Shown: positions 1 to 6,236 of the stretch, in pieces
How the letters are laid out: each line of letters opens with the position of its first letter
Position numbering within the stretch: position 1 is the first letter of the stretch
Assembly (NCBI GenBank): GCA_964637365.1
Contig: CAZWWH010000038.1
Span: 1 to 14,737, forward strand
Direction: 5' to 3'
Source: Cryptoclostridium sp964637365
Lineage (GTDB): Bacteria > Bacillota > Dehalobacteriia > UBA7702
DNA length: 14,737 nucleotides
The notes under the pieces: generated by a model
The model's database searches: none
Told to the model about the DNA's origin: nothing
The model's input: the letters and a program-made list of their open reading frames with translations, nothing else
Position numbers and translations under genes: made by a program

Positions 1-13
1 GTCGTAATATGTA

Positions 14-42
14 TTGACATATGCCGACATATGTTATATAAT
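14..42 (+). promoter_or_regulatory. Consensus sigma-A promoter with palindromic operator in the spacer
   Basis: TTGACA at 14-19 and TATAAT at 37-42 are separated by exactly 17 bases, a perfect sigma-A type promoter. The spacer region holds a perfect 7-base inverted repeat, ACATATG at 17-23 and CATATGT at 28-34 with 4 bases between, which would be a good site for a dimeric repressor blocking RNA polymerase. A second inverted repeat, GTTAAG at 50-55 and CTTAAC at 63-68, lies just after the expected start site. The promoter should drive the gene at 101 and probably the two after it. Confidence 0.8.
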
Positions 43-100
43 AAAGACAGTTAAGAGAGATACTTAACGAATACATGGGCAAGCATAGAAAGGAGATAAC

Positions 101-247
101 ATGAGCGAGAATATGACAGACAAGCAAATGGAAGTAATCCTTAACCTGGTAGCCGATAAATTCAGTAATTGCAAGAACATGGAAGAGGTTGCCAAAGCGG
201 TGCAGGAAGTCAGAGACATGGCAAAAAAAGAAAAGCCTAACGAATAG
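101..247 (+). CDS. Small protein of unknown function (48 aa)
   Basis: The frame opens at ATG 101 behind AAGGAG at about 90-95 and ends at TAG 245-247, giving 48 residues. It begins MSENMTDKQMEVILNLVADK and is rich in charge and in helix-forming residues, with no membrane segment or cysteine pair (one Cys). Proteins opening with a similar MTDKQ stretch are, from memory, common as small orphan genes in clostridial phages and integrative elements, with no assigned role. It is first downstream of the consensus promoter at 14-42, so it is probably expressed. No function can be given. Confidence 0.7.
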   Translation: MSENMTDKQMEVILNLVADKFSNCKNMEEVAKAVQEVRDMAKKEKPNE

Positions 248-265
248 GCTTTAGGGGTACAGAAA

Positions 266-324
266 GGGCGGTGGACTTGCCAAAGCCGCCCAAACTGTAA
301 AATTATTATAAATCATTTGGCAAG
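266..324 (+). repeat. Nested hairpins in the gap between two small genes
   Basis: GGGCGG at 266-271 can pair with CCGCCC at 286-291. CTTGCCAAA at 276-284 can pair with TTTGGCAAG at 316-324, a perfect 9-base inverted repeat. The two pairings share bases 276-284 (the first hairpin's loop), so they compete or form a pseudoknot. There is no T-tract, so this is not a normal terminator. It may set RNA stability or translation of the gene at 370. A similar GGGCGG/CCGCCC hairpin follows the gene ending at 836. Confidence 0.4.
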
Positions 325-369
325 AGAAAGGAAGAGGGAATTTGCCGAAATAGGAAGAGAGGTTGGAAA

Positions 370-567
370 ATGCCAAGAACCAAAACCGGAGAATTTAATC
401 AAATTGCATACCAAAACGAATTTAATAAACGGAATTATGACCGCATAGAAATAAAAGTGCCAAAAGGCAAAAAAGCAGTAATAAAAGCGGCAGCAACGGC
501 AGCAGGGCAGAGCGTAAACGAGTTTATCAGCCAGGCCATTGACGAAAGAATGGAGAAAGAGAAATGA
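370..567 (+). CDS. Ribbon-helix-helix-like small protein, possible DNA-binding regulator or antitoxin
   Basis: This 65-residue protein has the outline of a ribbon-helix-helix (Arc/MetJ-type) fold. A short strand around residues 24-30 (DRIEIKV) is followed by a helix (KKAVIKAAATAAG, about 34-46) and a second helix starting SVNEFISQAIDERM (about 48-61). RHH proteins bind short palindromes as dimers and act as autorepressors, antitoxins or plasmid/ICE regulators. The ATG has a purine-rich AGAGAGG upstream. Its stop overlaps the next start (ATGA at 564-567), so the two genes are translationally coupled, the arrangement of antitoxin-toxin pairs. The palindromes near the upstream promoter are candidate targets. 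RHH assignment is moderately sure; an antitoxin role is a guess. Confidence 0.65.
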   Translation: MPRTKTGEFNQIAYQNEFNKRNYDRIEIKVPKGKKAVIKAAATAAGQSVNEFISQAIDERMEKEK

Positions 568-836
568 TTGATATAAGTGGGAAAAAATGGGATTTTTCCA
601 AAGAGGAAGAATATGCCATAAAATGGTTAAATGACAACGGATTTAACGGGAAATTAGAAAAACAATATATCAGCAAAACAATTTTTACAATTGAAAAGGA
701 CGGCATAACGGAAAAATTTGAACTTCCACAAGGAATAAAAAACATGAACATTTCCGCATACATGGACCAGTACGCAAAGAACTGGGATATGTTATGCGAG
801 TTACAGAAATTAAGGAAGCAAGCGAACAATCAATAA
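564..836 (+). CDS. Hypothetical protein coupled to the RHH gene (90 aa)
   Basis: The start ATG overlaps the RHH stop codon by four bases (ATGA). The 90-residue product is soluble and charged, with alternating aromatic and charged residues (KKWDFSKEEEYAIKWLNDNG near the N terminus). The central part (residues 31-55) looks like a small beta-sheet and the C-terminal third is helical. There is no membrane segment or known catalytic motif, and I do not recognise the family. Its place directly after an RHH protein would fit a toxin or co-regulator, but nothing in the residues shows nuclease or kinase activity. The stop TAA is at 834-836 and a GGGCGG/CCGCCC hairpin follows at 843-863. Confidence 0.6.
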   Translation: MIDISGKKWDFSKEEEYAIKWLNDNGFNGKLEKQYISKTIFTIEKDGITEKFELPQGIKNMNISAYMDQYAKNWDMLCELQKLRKQANNQ

Positions 837-869
837 ATGCCAGGGCGGCAGCAGGAACCGCCCGGCAAT

Positions 870-1090
870 TAAAACGGCCACGCCGACCATGGGCGGCGTG
901 AGGGTCCGAAGCCCCTATAAACAGTTGACGGGTTGCAACGGTGGGAGTTGTGGTATTGGTTGACAAGTTTCTGCCAGGGTTTAATGAGAACCGGGCGGCG
1001 TGCAGAGGTTACGGGTTAATGGGTGGCACGCCTGGGCAGCGGGAAGCCGCCCTAACAAAAAGCAGACCAGGAACCCGGACCCCACAGCAC
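870..1090 (+). ncRNA. Structured RNA candidate resembling HEARO / omega RNA, without an IscB gene
   Basis: This 338-base gap between genes is much richer in G+C than its surroundings and full of paired segments. CACGCCG 879-885 pairs with CGGCGTG 894-900. GGGTCCGAAGCCC (902-914) is a small hairpin. GGTT 978-981 pairs with AACC 989-992. GGCGTGC 997-1003 pairs with GCACGCC 1026-1032, or alternatively GGGCGGC 993-999 pairs with GCCGCCC 1046-1052. The segments GGGTTGCAACGGTGGGAG (931-948), GGGTTTAATGAGAACCGGG (977-995) and GGGAAGCCGCCCTAAC (1041-1056) match my memory of HEARO (Rfam RF02033), the omega RNA that guides IscB nucleases. I cannot run a covariance model. In IscB systems the guide lies at the 5' end of the RNA, which would put it near 860-880 here. 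The neighbouring ORF at 1175 is not IscB. Confidence 0.5.
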
Positions 1091-1098
1091 CCTTACCA

Positions 1099-1127
1099 TT
1101 GCAATATTAGCAGACAAACGATATAAT
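1099..1127 (+). promoter_or_regulatory. Promoter of the HIRAN-like gene
   Basis: TTGCAA at 1099-1104 and TATAAT at 1122-1127 have a 17-base spacer. Transcription would start near 1134, about 40 bases before the ATG at 1175. The promoter lies just past the structured RNA, so the downstream gene is a separate unit. The region also shows that the G+C-rich RNA ends before about 1095. Confidence 0.7.
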
Positions 1128-1174
1128 CAGAGAATAGGGAGCGAGAAACCCAACACGAAAGCGAGGAATTTAAC

Positions 1175-1687
1175 ATGGGATTATTTAAAAATCTATTCTC
1201 TTCAAAGAAAACGGAGACGCAGACACCGCCGCCGCAGGTGGAGCCAGTAAAGTCAAAAGGGATTATCAAGACCCAACGCCATAAACTGGAAAATGTGGAA
1301 GCACACATGAAAGAAATTATGGAGTTGGCAGAGAAAAACGAGGATTACAAACTTTCCAAAAAAGCCCTTATTGAAGAGGGCCGGGAAGATGAAAAAATTT
1401 ACGAATACGAACTTTCCGAAACCGCTACATTTTGTATAGGGGGGGGTGGAGAGATACAAGTATTTGTGCGTGACACCCATATTGGCGACATAAAGAAAGG
1501 CAGCAGGGCAAGAGTTAAAAAACTAATTGAAAGCGGAACTATAAAAAGTATTTGCACGGAAATTTCCGGCGGAGATTATAAAAAACTCCATGACACCGGG
1601 GACGGCTTCGTGCTGGACGAATTAGAGGACGCTTTTAGCATTACCATTGAAATCACTTACCGGGAAGCGATTGAAAAAGAGAATTAA
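1175..1687 (+). CDS. HIRAN-domain-like protein (170 aa)
   Basis: The N-terminal 30 residues (MGLFKNLFSSKK followed by a proline-rich linker) look unstructured. Residues about 35-80 form a charged helical part containing NEDYKLSKKALIEEG and EDEKIYEYEL. Residues about 83-135 resemble a HIRAN domain: IQVFVRDTHIGDIKKGS, then a helix, then EISGGDYKKL. HIRAN domains bind DNA ends in helicases and in stand-alone proteins common in clostridia. The usual DNPxDxxAI segment is missing and is replaced by CIGGGGEIQ, coded in part by a run of eight G at 1439-1446, so the fold may be degenerate. The gene has its own promoter (1099-1127) and terminator (1713-1744). Its role in this element is unknown. Confidence 0.6.
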   Translation: MGLFKNLFSSKKTETQTPPPQVEPVKSKGIIKTQRHKLENVEAHMKEIMELAEKNEDYKLSKKALIEEGREDEKIYEYELSETATFCIGGGGEIQVFVRDTHIGDIKKGSRARVKKLIESGTIKSICTEISGGDYKKLHDTGDGFVLDELEDAFSITIEITYREAIEKEN

Positions 1688-1712
1688 AAACAATAGCAGA
1701 AAAAGGCGATAA

Positions 1713-1744
1713 GGCGGCACGGACGTTTCCGTTGCCGTCCTTTT
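1713..1744 (+). terminator. Intrinsic terminator after the HIRAN-like gene
   Basis: GGCGGCACG at 1713-1721 pairs with CGTTGCCGTCC at 1730-1740 (one bulged T), with an 8-base loop and TTTTCC following. It lies 25 bases after the stop codon and just before the transposase gene, so the transposase should depend on read-through or an unseen promoter. Confidence 0.65.
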
Positions 1745-1765
1745 CCGCTAATGGGGGACGATTTC

Positions 1766-2800
1766 ATGGGAAAACATTTAAGTCAAAACGATAGAATAAA
1801 AATGGAAACTATGCTTAATTCCGGGCACAAAGTAACGGAGATAGCGGAATATTTGCACGTTCACAGAAGCACCATTTACCGGGAGAAGAAAAGAGGAGAA
1901 TACACCCATAGAAATAGTGACTACACCGAGGAAATACGGTATAGTAGCGATTTAGGGCAGAAAACCCACGATTGGAACGCCCAGGGGAAAGGCCGTAGTT
2001 TAAAAATCGGAAATGACTTACCATTAGCGGAATACATAGAAGAAAAAATTGTAAATGACAAATATAGCCCGGAAGCCGCATTGGCCGCAGTAGCCGAAAG
2101 CGGAATTGAATTTGAAACTACTATAAGCGTGAGAACGCTATACAGATATATAGACAATGGGATTTTCCTTAAATTAACAAATAAAGATTTACCAGTGAAA
2201 GGGAAGAAAAAGAAGCATAATAAAAAAGTAAAAGTGCAGAAGAGAGCCGCCGCCGGGGAAAGTATAGAGAACCGCCCGGACGAAGTAAAGGACCGGGAAA
2301 TTTTTGGACACTGGGAAATGGACACAGTAAAGGGCAAGCAGGGAGTAACAAAGTCATGTATGCTTGTGCTTACAGAGAGAAAAACAAGAGATGAAATAAT
2401 AGTGAAGTTGCCGGACCAAAAGGCGGCCAGTGTAGTAGAAGCCATTGACAAATTAGAAAGAAAATGGGGCGATATGTTTACAAAGGTATTTAGAAGTATT
2501 ACCGTAGACAATGGCGTGGAGTTTTCAGACTATGAGGGGTTAGAACGGTCCACATTACATGAGGGAGAGAAAAGGACTTTTCTTTTTTACTGCCACCCAT
2601 ATAGTAGTTGGGAGAGGGGAACCAATGAGAATAATAACCGTCTTATCCGCCGTCACATACCAAAAGGGGAAGATTTTGACGAGAAGCAAGACCGAGATAT
2701 TGAGTATATAGAAAATTGGATAAACAACTATCCAAGGGGAATTTTAGGCTTTAGGACATCCGCCCAACTCTTTGAAGAGGAAATAAGGAAACTGGCTTAG
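1766..2800 (+). CDS. IS30-family transposase
   Basis: This is a DDE transposase that cuts and joins element ends, here of normal IS30 length (344 residues from ATG 1766). The N terminus has the helix-turn-helix of the family (LSQNDRIKMETMLNSGHKVTEIAEYLHVHRSTIYRE). The catalytic acidic residues are D186 in GHWEMDTVKG, D248 in ITVDNGVEF and E288 in WERGTNENNNRLIRRHIPKG. I prefer ATG 1766 (MGKHLSQND) to the in-frame ATG at 1751, because a GGGGGA lies a suitable distance before 1766 while 1751 falls at the foot of the terminator. The gene is intact with no stops. No clear terminal inverted repeats could be paired, so the IS cannot be delimited. Confidence 0.9.
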   Translation: MGKHLSQNDRIKMETMLNSGHKVTEIAEYLHVHRSTIYREKKRGEYTHRNSDYTEEIRYSSDLGQKTHDWNAQGKGRSLKIGNDLPLAEYIEEKIVNDKYSPEAALAAVAESGIEFETTISVRTLYRYIDNGIFLKLTNKDLPVKGKKKKHNKKVKVQKRAAAGESIENRPDEVKDREIFGHWEMDTVKGKQGVTKSCMLVLTERKTRDEIIVKLPDQKAASVVEAIDKLERKWGDMFTKVFRSITVDNGVEFSDYEGLERSTLHEGEKRTFLFYCHPYSSWERGTNENNNRLIRRHIPKGEDFDEKQDRDIEYIENWINNYPRGILGFRTSAQLFEEEIRKLA

Positions 2801-2850
2801 AAAAAATTTCAAAAAAACTTGTCGCAAAACTATTGACAAAATATAGTAAT
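2801..2850. repeat. Probable right end of the IS30-type element
   Basis: The 50 bases after the transposase stop contain an A-tract, then TTGTCGCAAAACTATTGACA. This has the look of an IS30-family terminal repeat read from outside inward, and includes an outward TTGACA at 2833-2838. No matching left copy was found, so the call rests on position and general look only. Confidence 0.25.
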
Positions 2851-2892
2851 GGCTTTGGTTCTATTTTTTTCTACCCTTTTTGAGAAATTTAT

Positions 2893-2900
2893 GTTAAAAT
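2893..2900 (+). promoter_or_regulatory. radC: Extended -10 promoter of the radC-like gene
   Basis: TGTTAAAAT at 2892-2900 fits an extended -10 element (TGn before TAAAAT). No good -35 is found 16-18 bases upstream. The outward TTGACA at 2833-2838 in the IS end is too far away to serve it. Confidence 0.35.
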
Positions 2901-2926
2901 AAAACATTATCAGGAAGGAGGATGAA

Positions 2927-3595
2927 ATGCACGAAGGACATCGGGGACGAATGCGTGAAAGAATTGAAAAAAATGGATTAGAGAATCTCAATGACCATGA
3001 AGTGTTGGAGTATTTACTTTTCTTTATCAATAAGCGAAAGAATACCAACGGCATCGGTCATAATTTGATGGAGACTTTTGGCCGTATTGATAAAGTTTTT
3101 GATGCAAGTGAAGAAGCACTTTGTTCTGTTGATGGCATAGGCCCTGTCAGTGCCCAATTTCTCTCATTGATTCCTGAACTGTGTAAGCGTTATGTTTTGT
3201 CCAGACAGGAGAAAGGGCTGTGTTTTGTTTCTAGGGAACGACTTGTAGAATATTTGCGACCACACTTTTATGGCTTTTCCACGGAAATCTTTGTAGTAAT
3301 GTTTTTAGATGCCAACCTGATACTGAAGGGTACAACGGTATATACTCAAGGAACCCCTAATGAAATTAATGTTAATATGCAGAGAATTCTTAACTCCGCT
3401 CTCACATTTAGAGCTGCCAAAGTGGTGATTTCCCATAATCATCCCAATAATGTGTGCCGCCCTTCCAAAAATGACAAAGATATGACAAATATCCTCCGTC
3501 AGAGGTTAAACAGTATTGATGTGCAATTGATAGATCATCTGATTATCTGTGCGAATGATAATTATTACAGCTTCAACGAGGATGGTTTGATTTAA
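2927..3595 (+). CDS. radC: RadC / UPF0758 family JAMM-domain protein
   Basis: Residues 1-95 hold the helix-hairpin-helix part (DGIGPVSAQFLSL, 69-81). Residues about 100-222 form the JAB/MPN domain. The metal-site residues are present: E120 (STEIFVVMFLD), H170 and H172 (SHNHPNN), S180 and D183 (SKNDKD). The C terminus LIDHLIICANDNYYSFNEDG is the usual RadC ending. At 222 residues it is full length and intact. RadC proteins are widely conserved; the original link to DNA repair in E. coli was withdrawn and the true reaction is not settled. AAGGAGG at 2915-2920 sits well before ATG 2927. It is the first gene of the conserved chromosomal block and lies just past the IS end. Confidence 0.9.
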   Translation: MHEGHRGRMRERIEKNGLENLNDHEVLEYLLFFINKRKNTNGIGHNLMETFGRIDKVFDASEEALCSVDGIGPVSAQFLSLIPELCKRYVLSRQEKGLCFVSRERLVEYLRPHFYGFSTEIFVVMFLDANLILKGTTVYTQGTPNEINVNMQRILNSALTFRAAKVVISHNHPNNVCRPSKNDKDMTNILRQRLNSIDVQLIDHLIICANDNYYSFNEDGLI

Positions 3596-3640
3596 GTCAT
3601 TAAAGACTAATTCACTGACAAATGTGGCTATTTTTTCTTG

Positions 3641-3672
3641 TATTTTAAAGGGAAATATGTTATTTTAAAGGG
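3641..3672 (+). repeat. 12-base direct repeat in a leader
   Basis: TATTTTAAAGGG occurs at 3641-3652 and again at 3661-3672, two helical turns apart. A weak promoter overlaps it (TTGTAT at 3639-3644, TATTTT at 3661-3666 or nearby). Such spacing would suit a regulator binding one face of the DNA upstream of the gene at 3739, but this is only a suggestion. Confidence 0.4.
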
Positions 3673-3738
3673 TAGCACAGAATAAGAACTGTTATGAATC
3701 ATAGGGTCGTCGACCCGGAGGAAAAGGAGACTCGTTAC

Positions 3739-4095
3739 ATGGAAGAGATCATCGCAAAATTAAAAGAATACCTTGCTATGGACACGGAAATCGACTTTAA
3801 AGAGTTTGATAGCTATTATCGTAAGCTCATCGAAAAGCTCAACAATGATTATCAGGAAATGACCGAGGAAGAGCTTCTTAATATGCGTTATGTCTTGAAT
3901 ACCGTTGCGGTAAATGCAGAAAATCGCGGTATGCGTAAAGATAAATTTGCGAAGAAATACAAAAAAATCCAGGAGAAAACGAATTTCTGGTCCAATGCCA
4001 TTACTTATAAAGCCAAAAAAGAGCTTGGCTATACCGACGCTTCTTTGGAAGAAGCAGATCAACGCATTGATGAAGCAATGCGTCCAGGTGAATAA
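3739..4095 (+). CDS. Conserved helical protein of unknown function (118 aa)
   Basis: I place the start at ATG 3739 because AAAAGGAG lies about 8 bases upstream; the frame is open back to an ATG at 3694, which has no ribosome binding site. The product is soluble, highly charged and mostly helical (for example EEIIAKLKEYLAMDTEIDF and MTEEELLNMRYVLNTVA), with a lysine-rich stretch KDKFAKKYKKIQEK. No catalytic or membrane motif is visible and I do not recognise the family. Its TAA overlaps the trmB start by one base (TAATG at 4093-4097), so it is co-translated with trmB. A GGGTCG-T-CGACCC inverted repeat (3704-3716) lies in its leader. Confidence 0.75.
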   Translation: MEEIIAKLKEYLAMDTEIDFKEFDSYYRKLIEKLNNDYQEMTEEELLNMRYVLNTVAVNAENRGMRKDKFAKKYKKIQEKTNFWSNAITYKAKKELGYTDASLEEADQRIDEAMRPGE

Positions 4096-4733
4096 TGCGC
4101 CTGCGTAAAATACCGGGAATTGGAGAAAAACTTTTGGCTGAGTATCCAGACCTCCTGGTGAATAAAGAAAACAGGCCCAAAGGGTATTGGAAAAGCTATT
4201 TCCCAAATCGCGGCCCTGTATCCTTAGAAGTTGGCATGGGAAGGGGAAAGTTCGTTTCCTCTATGGCGAAGGCCTGTCCTGACCAAAACTTTGTGGCACT
4301 GGAAATGCGCGACGAGGTGATTTACGATGCGGCGATGCGGTTGGGGAATGATTGTCCCAATGTGGCGGTGATTCGTGATAATGCCGCTTACTTGGAGGAT
4401 TGGTTCGCTCCCGGAGAGATAGCGCGTCTCTATCTGAATTTTTCCGATCCTTGGCCTAAAAAACGCCATGCCAAGCGACGCTTGACCCATGAAAACTTTT
4501 TAAAATTGTATCGCACTATTTTATGCTCCGACGGTGAGGTGTTTTTCCGTACGGATGTTCGAGAATTGGTGGAATTTACCTTGGTGGAAATGACAAATCA
4601 CGGCTTTACCCTGATGGAAACAAGTCTTGATTTCCATAACAGCGCTTTTTTTGACGGCATTACGACGGAATATGAAGACAGACAAAGTAAAAAAGGCCCC
4701 ATTTATTATGGCCGCTTTTTGCTAAAGAAATGA
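4095..4733 (+). CDS. trmB: tRNA (guanine-N7-)-methyltransferase TrmB
   Basis: TrmB uses S-adenosylmethionine to make m7G at position 46 of tRNA in the cytoplasm. The 212-residue product has the SAM-binding loop LEVGMGRGKF (44-53), the next-strand acidic position in ALEMRDEV (68-75), the family signature LNFSDPWPKKRHAKRRL (114-130) with the catalytic Asp of SDPWPKKRH, and the C-terminal TEYEDRQSKKGPIYY stretch (191-205). Its length is normal. The ATG overlaps the stop of the gene before it by one base, and threonine synthase follows after nine bases, so it lies in an operon with both. Confidence 0.95.
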   Translation: MRLRKIPGIGEKLLAEYPDLLVNKENRPKGYWKSYFPNRGPVSLEVGMGRGKFVSSMAKACPDQNFVALEMRDEVIYDAAMRLGNDCPNVAVIRDNAAYLEDWFAPGEIARLYLNFSDPWPKKRHAKRRLTHENFLKLYRTILCSDGEVFFRTDVRELVEFTLVEMTNHGFTLMETSLDFHNSAFFDGITTEYEDRQSKKGPIYYGRFLLKK

Positions 4734-4742
4734 GGTTTGACT

Positions 4743-6236
4743 ATGTATATCAGTACCAGGGGTGGCGTAAGTCCCGTTACTGCATCGAAAGCGATTTATC
4801 AGGGACTTGCTCCCGACGGTGGCCTTTTCGTGCCCCAAACTGTTCCTTCGGTTTCCCAGGATTTTATTGCTAAATTATCCGAGATGACCTATCGCCAACT
4901 GGCCAAAGAGATATTTTCTTTATATCTTGATGACTTTTCCGAAGAAGAAATTGACCGTGTGGTTACTGCGGCTTATGGTGATAACTTTGATGATGTGGAA
5001 ATTGCTCCGCTTCACAGTCTTGATGAAAAGAGCCATATTCTAGAATTGTGGCATGGTCCCACCGCAGCCTTTAAGGATATGGCGCTACAGGCTTTGCCCC
5101 ATTTGCTTACAACCTCTATGGAGAAGCAGGAACCTGATAAGGAAGTCGTCATTCTGGTGGCAACCTCTGGTGATACGGGGAAAGCTGCCTTGGAAGGGTT
5201 CTCCGATGTCGCAAAAACGAAAATCATCGTCTTCTATCCCAACGGAGGCGTTAGTGAAGTTCAGCGTCTCCAAATGGTGACGACGACGGGAAAAAATACC
5301 TCTGTCATTGCGGTGGAAGGAAATTTTGACGATTGTCAAAACGGCGTCAAAGCTATTTTTAATGATGGGGAGTTCGCCAAAACTTTGGAGGTCAAGGGAT
5401 ACCGCCTTTCTTCCGCCAATTCCATTAACTGGGGCCGCTTGCTTCCGCAGATCGTTTACTATTTTAAGGCCTACAGCGCTCTGGTAAAAAACGGCGCAAT
5501 GAAAGCTGGAGAAGTTATGGATGTTGTGGTGCCTACGGGAAATTTTGGCAATATCTTGGCTGCATACTATGGAAAAGTTATGGGCCTTCCTGTTGGCCGT
5601 TTGATTTGTGCTTCCAATAAAAATAATGTGCTTACTGATGTTTTGAATACTGGGGAATATAACCGCAATCGTGAATTCTTCCGTACTGTGAGCCCCTCTA
5701 TGGATATTTTGATTTCCAGCAATTTTGAGCGTTTCGTGTTTGAAGTGAACGGTCGTAATAGCGAGGATATCCGCAGCCTCTTTGGGGCTTTGGTCAAGGA
5801 CGGCGTATATTGTCTTGATGATGACACCGTAAAGCGTATGAGCGATGTAATGTGCGGCTATTTCACCGACGAGGATGATACGTTAGCCACCATCGGTAAA
5901 ATTTATCAAGAAAATCAATATTTAATTGACACTCATACGGCAGTTGCTGTTAACGCCTTAGAGCAGTTCAGAGCCGACAAACATGATAAAATTGTCACAG
6001 TAGTGGACTCTACTGCCAATCCTTATAAATTTAATAAGGCGGTTTACGAAGCCATTAATCAGGCCGGGAGCTCCGACAATATGGATGAATTTGCAATTTC
6101 CGCAGCTTTGGAACGGCAAACCGGTGTTGCCATCCATCGTGGTTTACTGGATTTGGATAAAAAAGAAGTGCTTCATAAAAAAGTGGTAAAAAAAGAAAAT
6201 ATGCAGTCCGCAGTGGCTGAGATTTTGGGAGTATAA
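4743..6236 (+). CDS. thrC: Threonine synthase
   Basis: ThrC converts O-phospho-L-homoserine and water to threonine and phosphate, using pyridoxal phosphate. The protein is 497 residues, the length of the long bacterial/fungal class. The N terminus MYISTRGGVSPVTASKAIYQGLAPDGGLFV is typical. K111 in HGPTAAFKDMALQ is the PLP lysine, and the phosphate-binding loop is VATSGDTGKAALEGF (about 140-155). I prefer ATG 4743, which has GAGG at 4733-4736, to the in-frame TTG two codons earlier. The TAA at 6234-6236 overlaps the ATG of the next gene by one base. No amino-acid-responsive leader is seen. Confidence 0.95.
   Translation: MYISTRGGVSPVTASKAIYQGLAPDGGLFVPQTVPSVSQDFIAKLSEMTYRQLAKEIFSLYLDDFSEEEIDRVVTAAYGDNFDDVEIAPLHSLDEKSHILELWHGPTAAFKDMALQALPHLLTTSMEKQEPDKEVVILVATSGDTGKAALEGFSDVAKTKIIVFYPNGGVSEVQRLQMVTTTGKNTSVIAVEGNFDDCQNGVKAIFNDGEFAKTLEVKGYRLSSANSINWGRLLPQIVYYFKAYSALVKNGAMKAGEVMDVVVPTGNFGNILAAYYGKVMGLPVGRLICASNKNNVLTDVLNTGEYNRNREFFRTVSPSMDILISSNFERFVFEVNGRNSEDIRSLFGALVKDGVYCLDDDTVKRMSDVMCGYFTDEDDTLATIGKIYQENQYLIDTHTAVAVNALEQFRADKHDKIVTVVDSTANPYKFNKAVYEAINQAGSSDNMDEFAISAALERQTGVAIHRGLLDLDKKEVLHKKVVKKENMQSAVAEILGV

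Larger units (their letters stand above)
1..2850. mobile_element. Left accessory block with IS30-family transposase, limits unresolved
   Basis: This stretch holds small genes of mobile-element type, a structured RNA candidate, a HIRAN-like gene and an IS30-family transposase. Its wording is A-rich with frequent aga, ata and gaa codons, and differs by eye from the housekeeping genes that begin at 2927. I found no pair of terminal inverted repeats in the window, so I cannot say whether the small genes travel with the transposase or belong to an older element that the IS entered. The left limit is probably outside the window. The right limit is most likely between the transposase stop at 2800 and about 2850. 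Confidence 0.5.

Noticed and set aside
527..966. Two - strand frames of 93-100 codons
   Set aside because: They are antisense to the 90-aa gene and the RNA candidate, and have cysteine- and phenylalanine-rich composition typical of antisense frames.
941..1126. A + strand frame of 61 codons starting with GTG
   Set aside because: It has no ribosome binding site, lies inside the structured RNA candidate, and its end overlaps the promoter of the next gene.
1921..2511. A - strand frame of 196 codons
   Set aside because: It is the antisense shadow of the IS30 transposase, which has all three catalytic residues.
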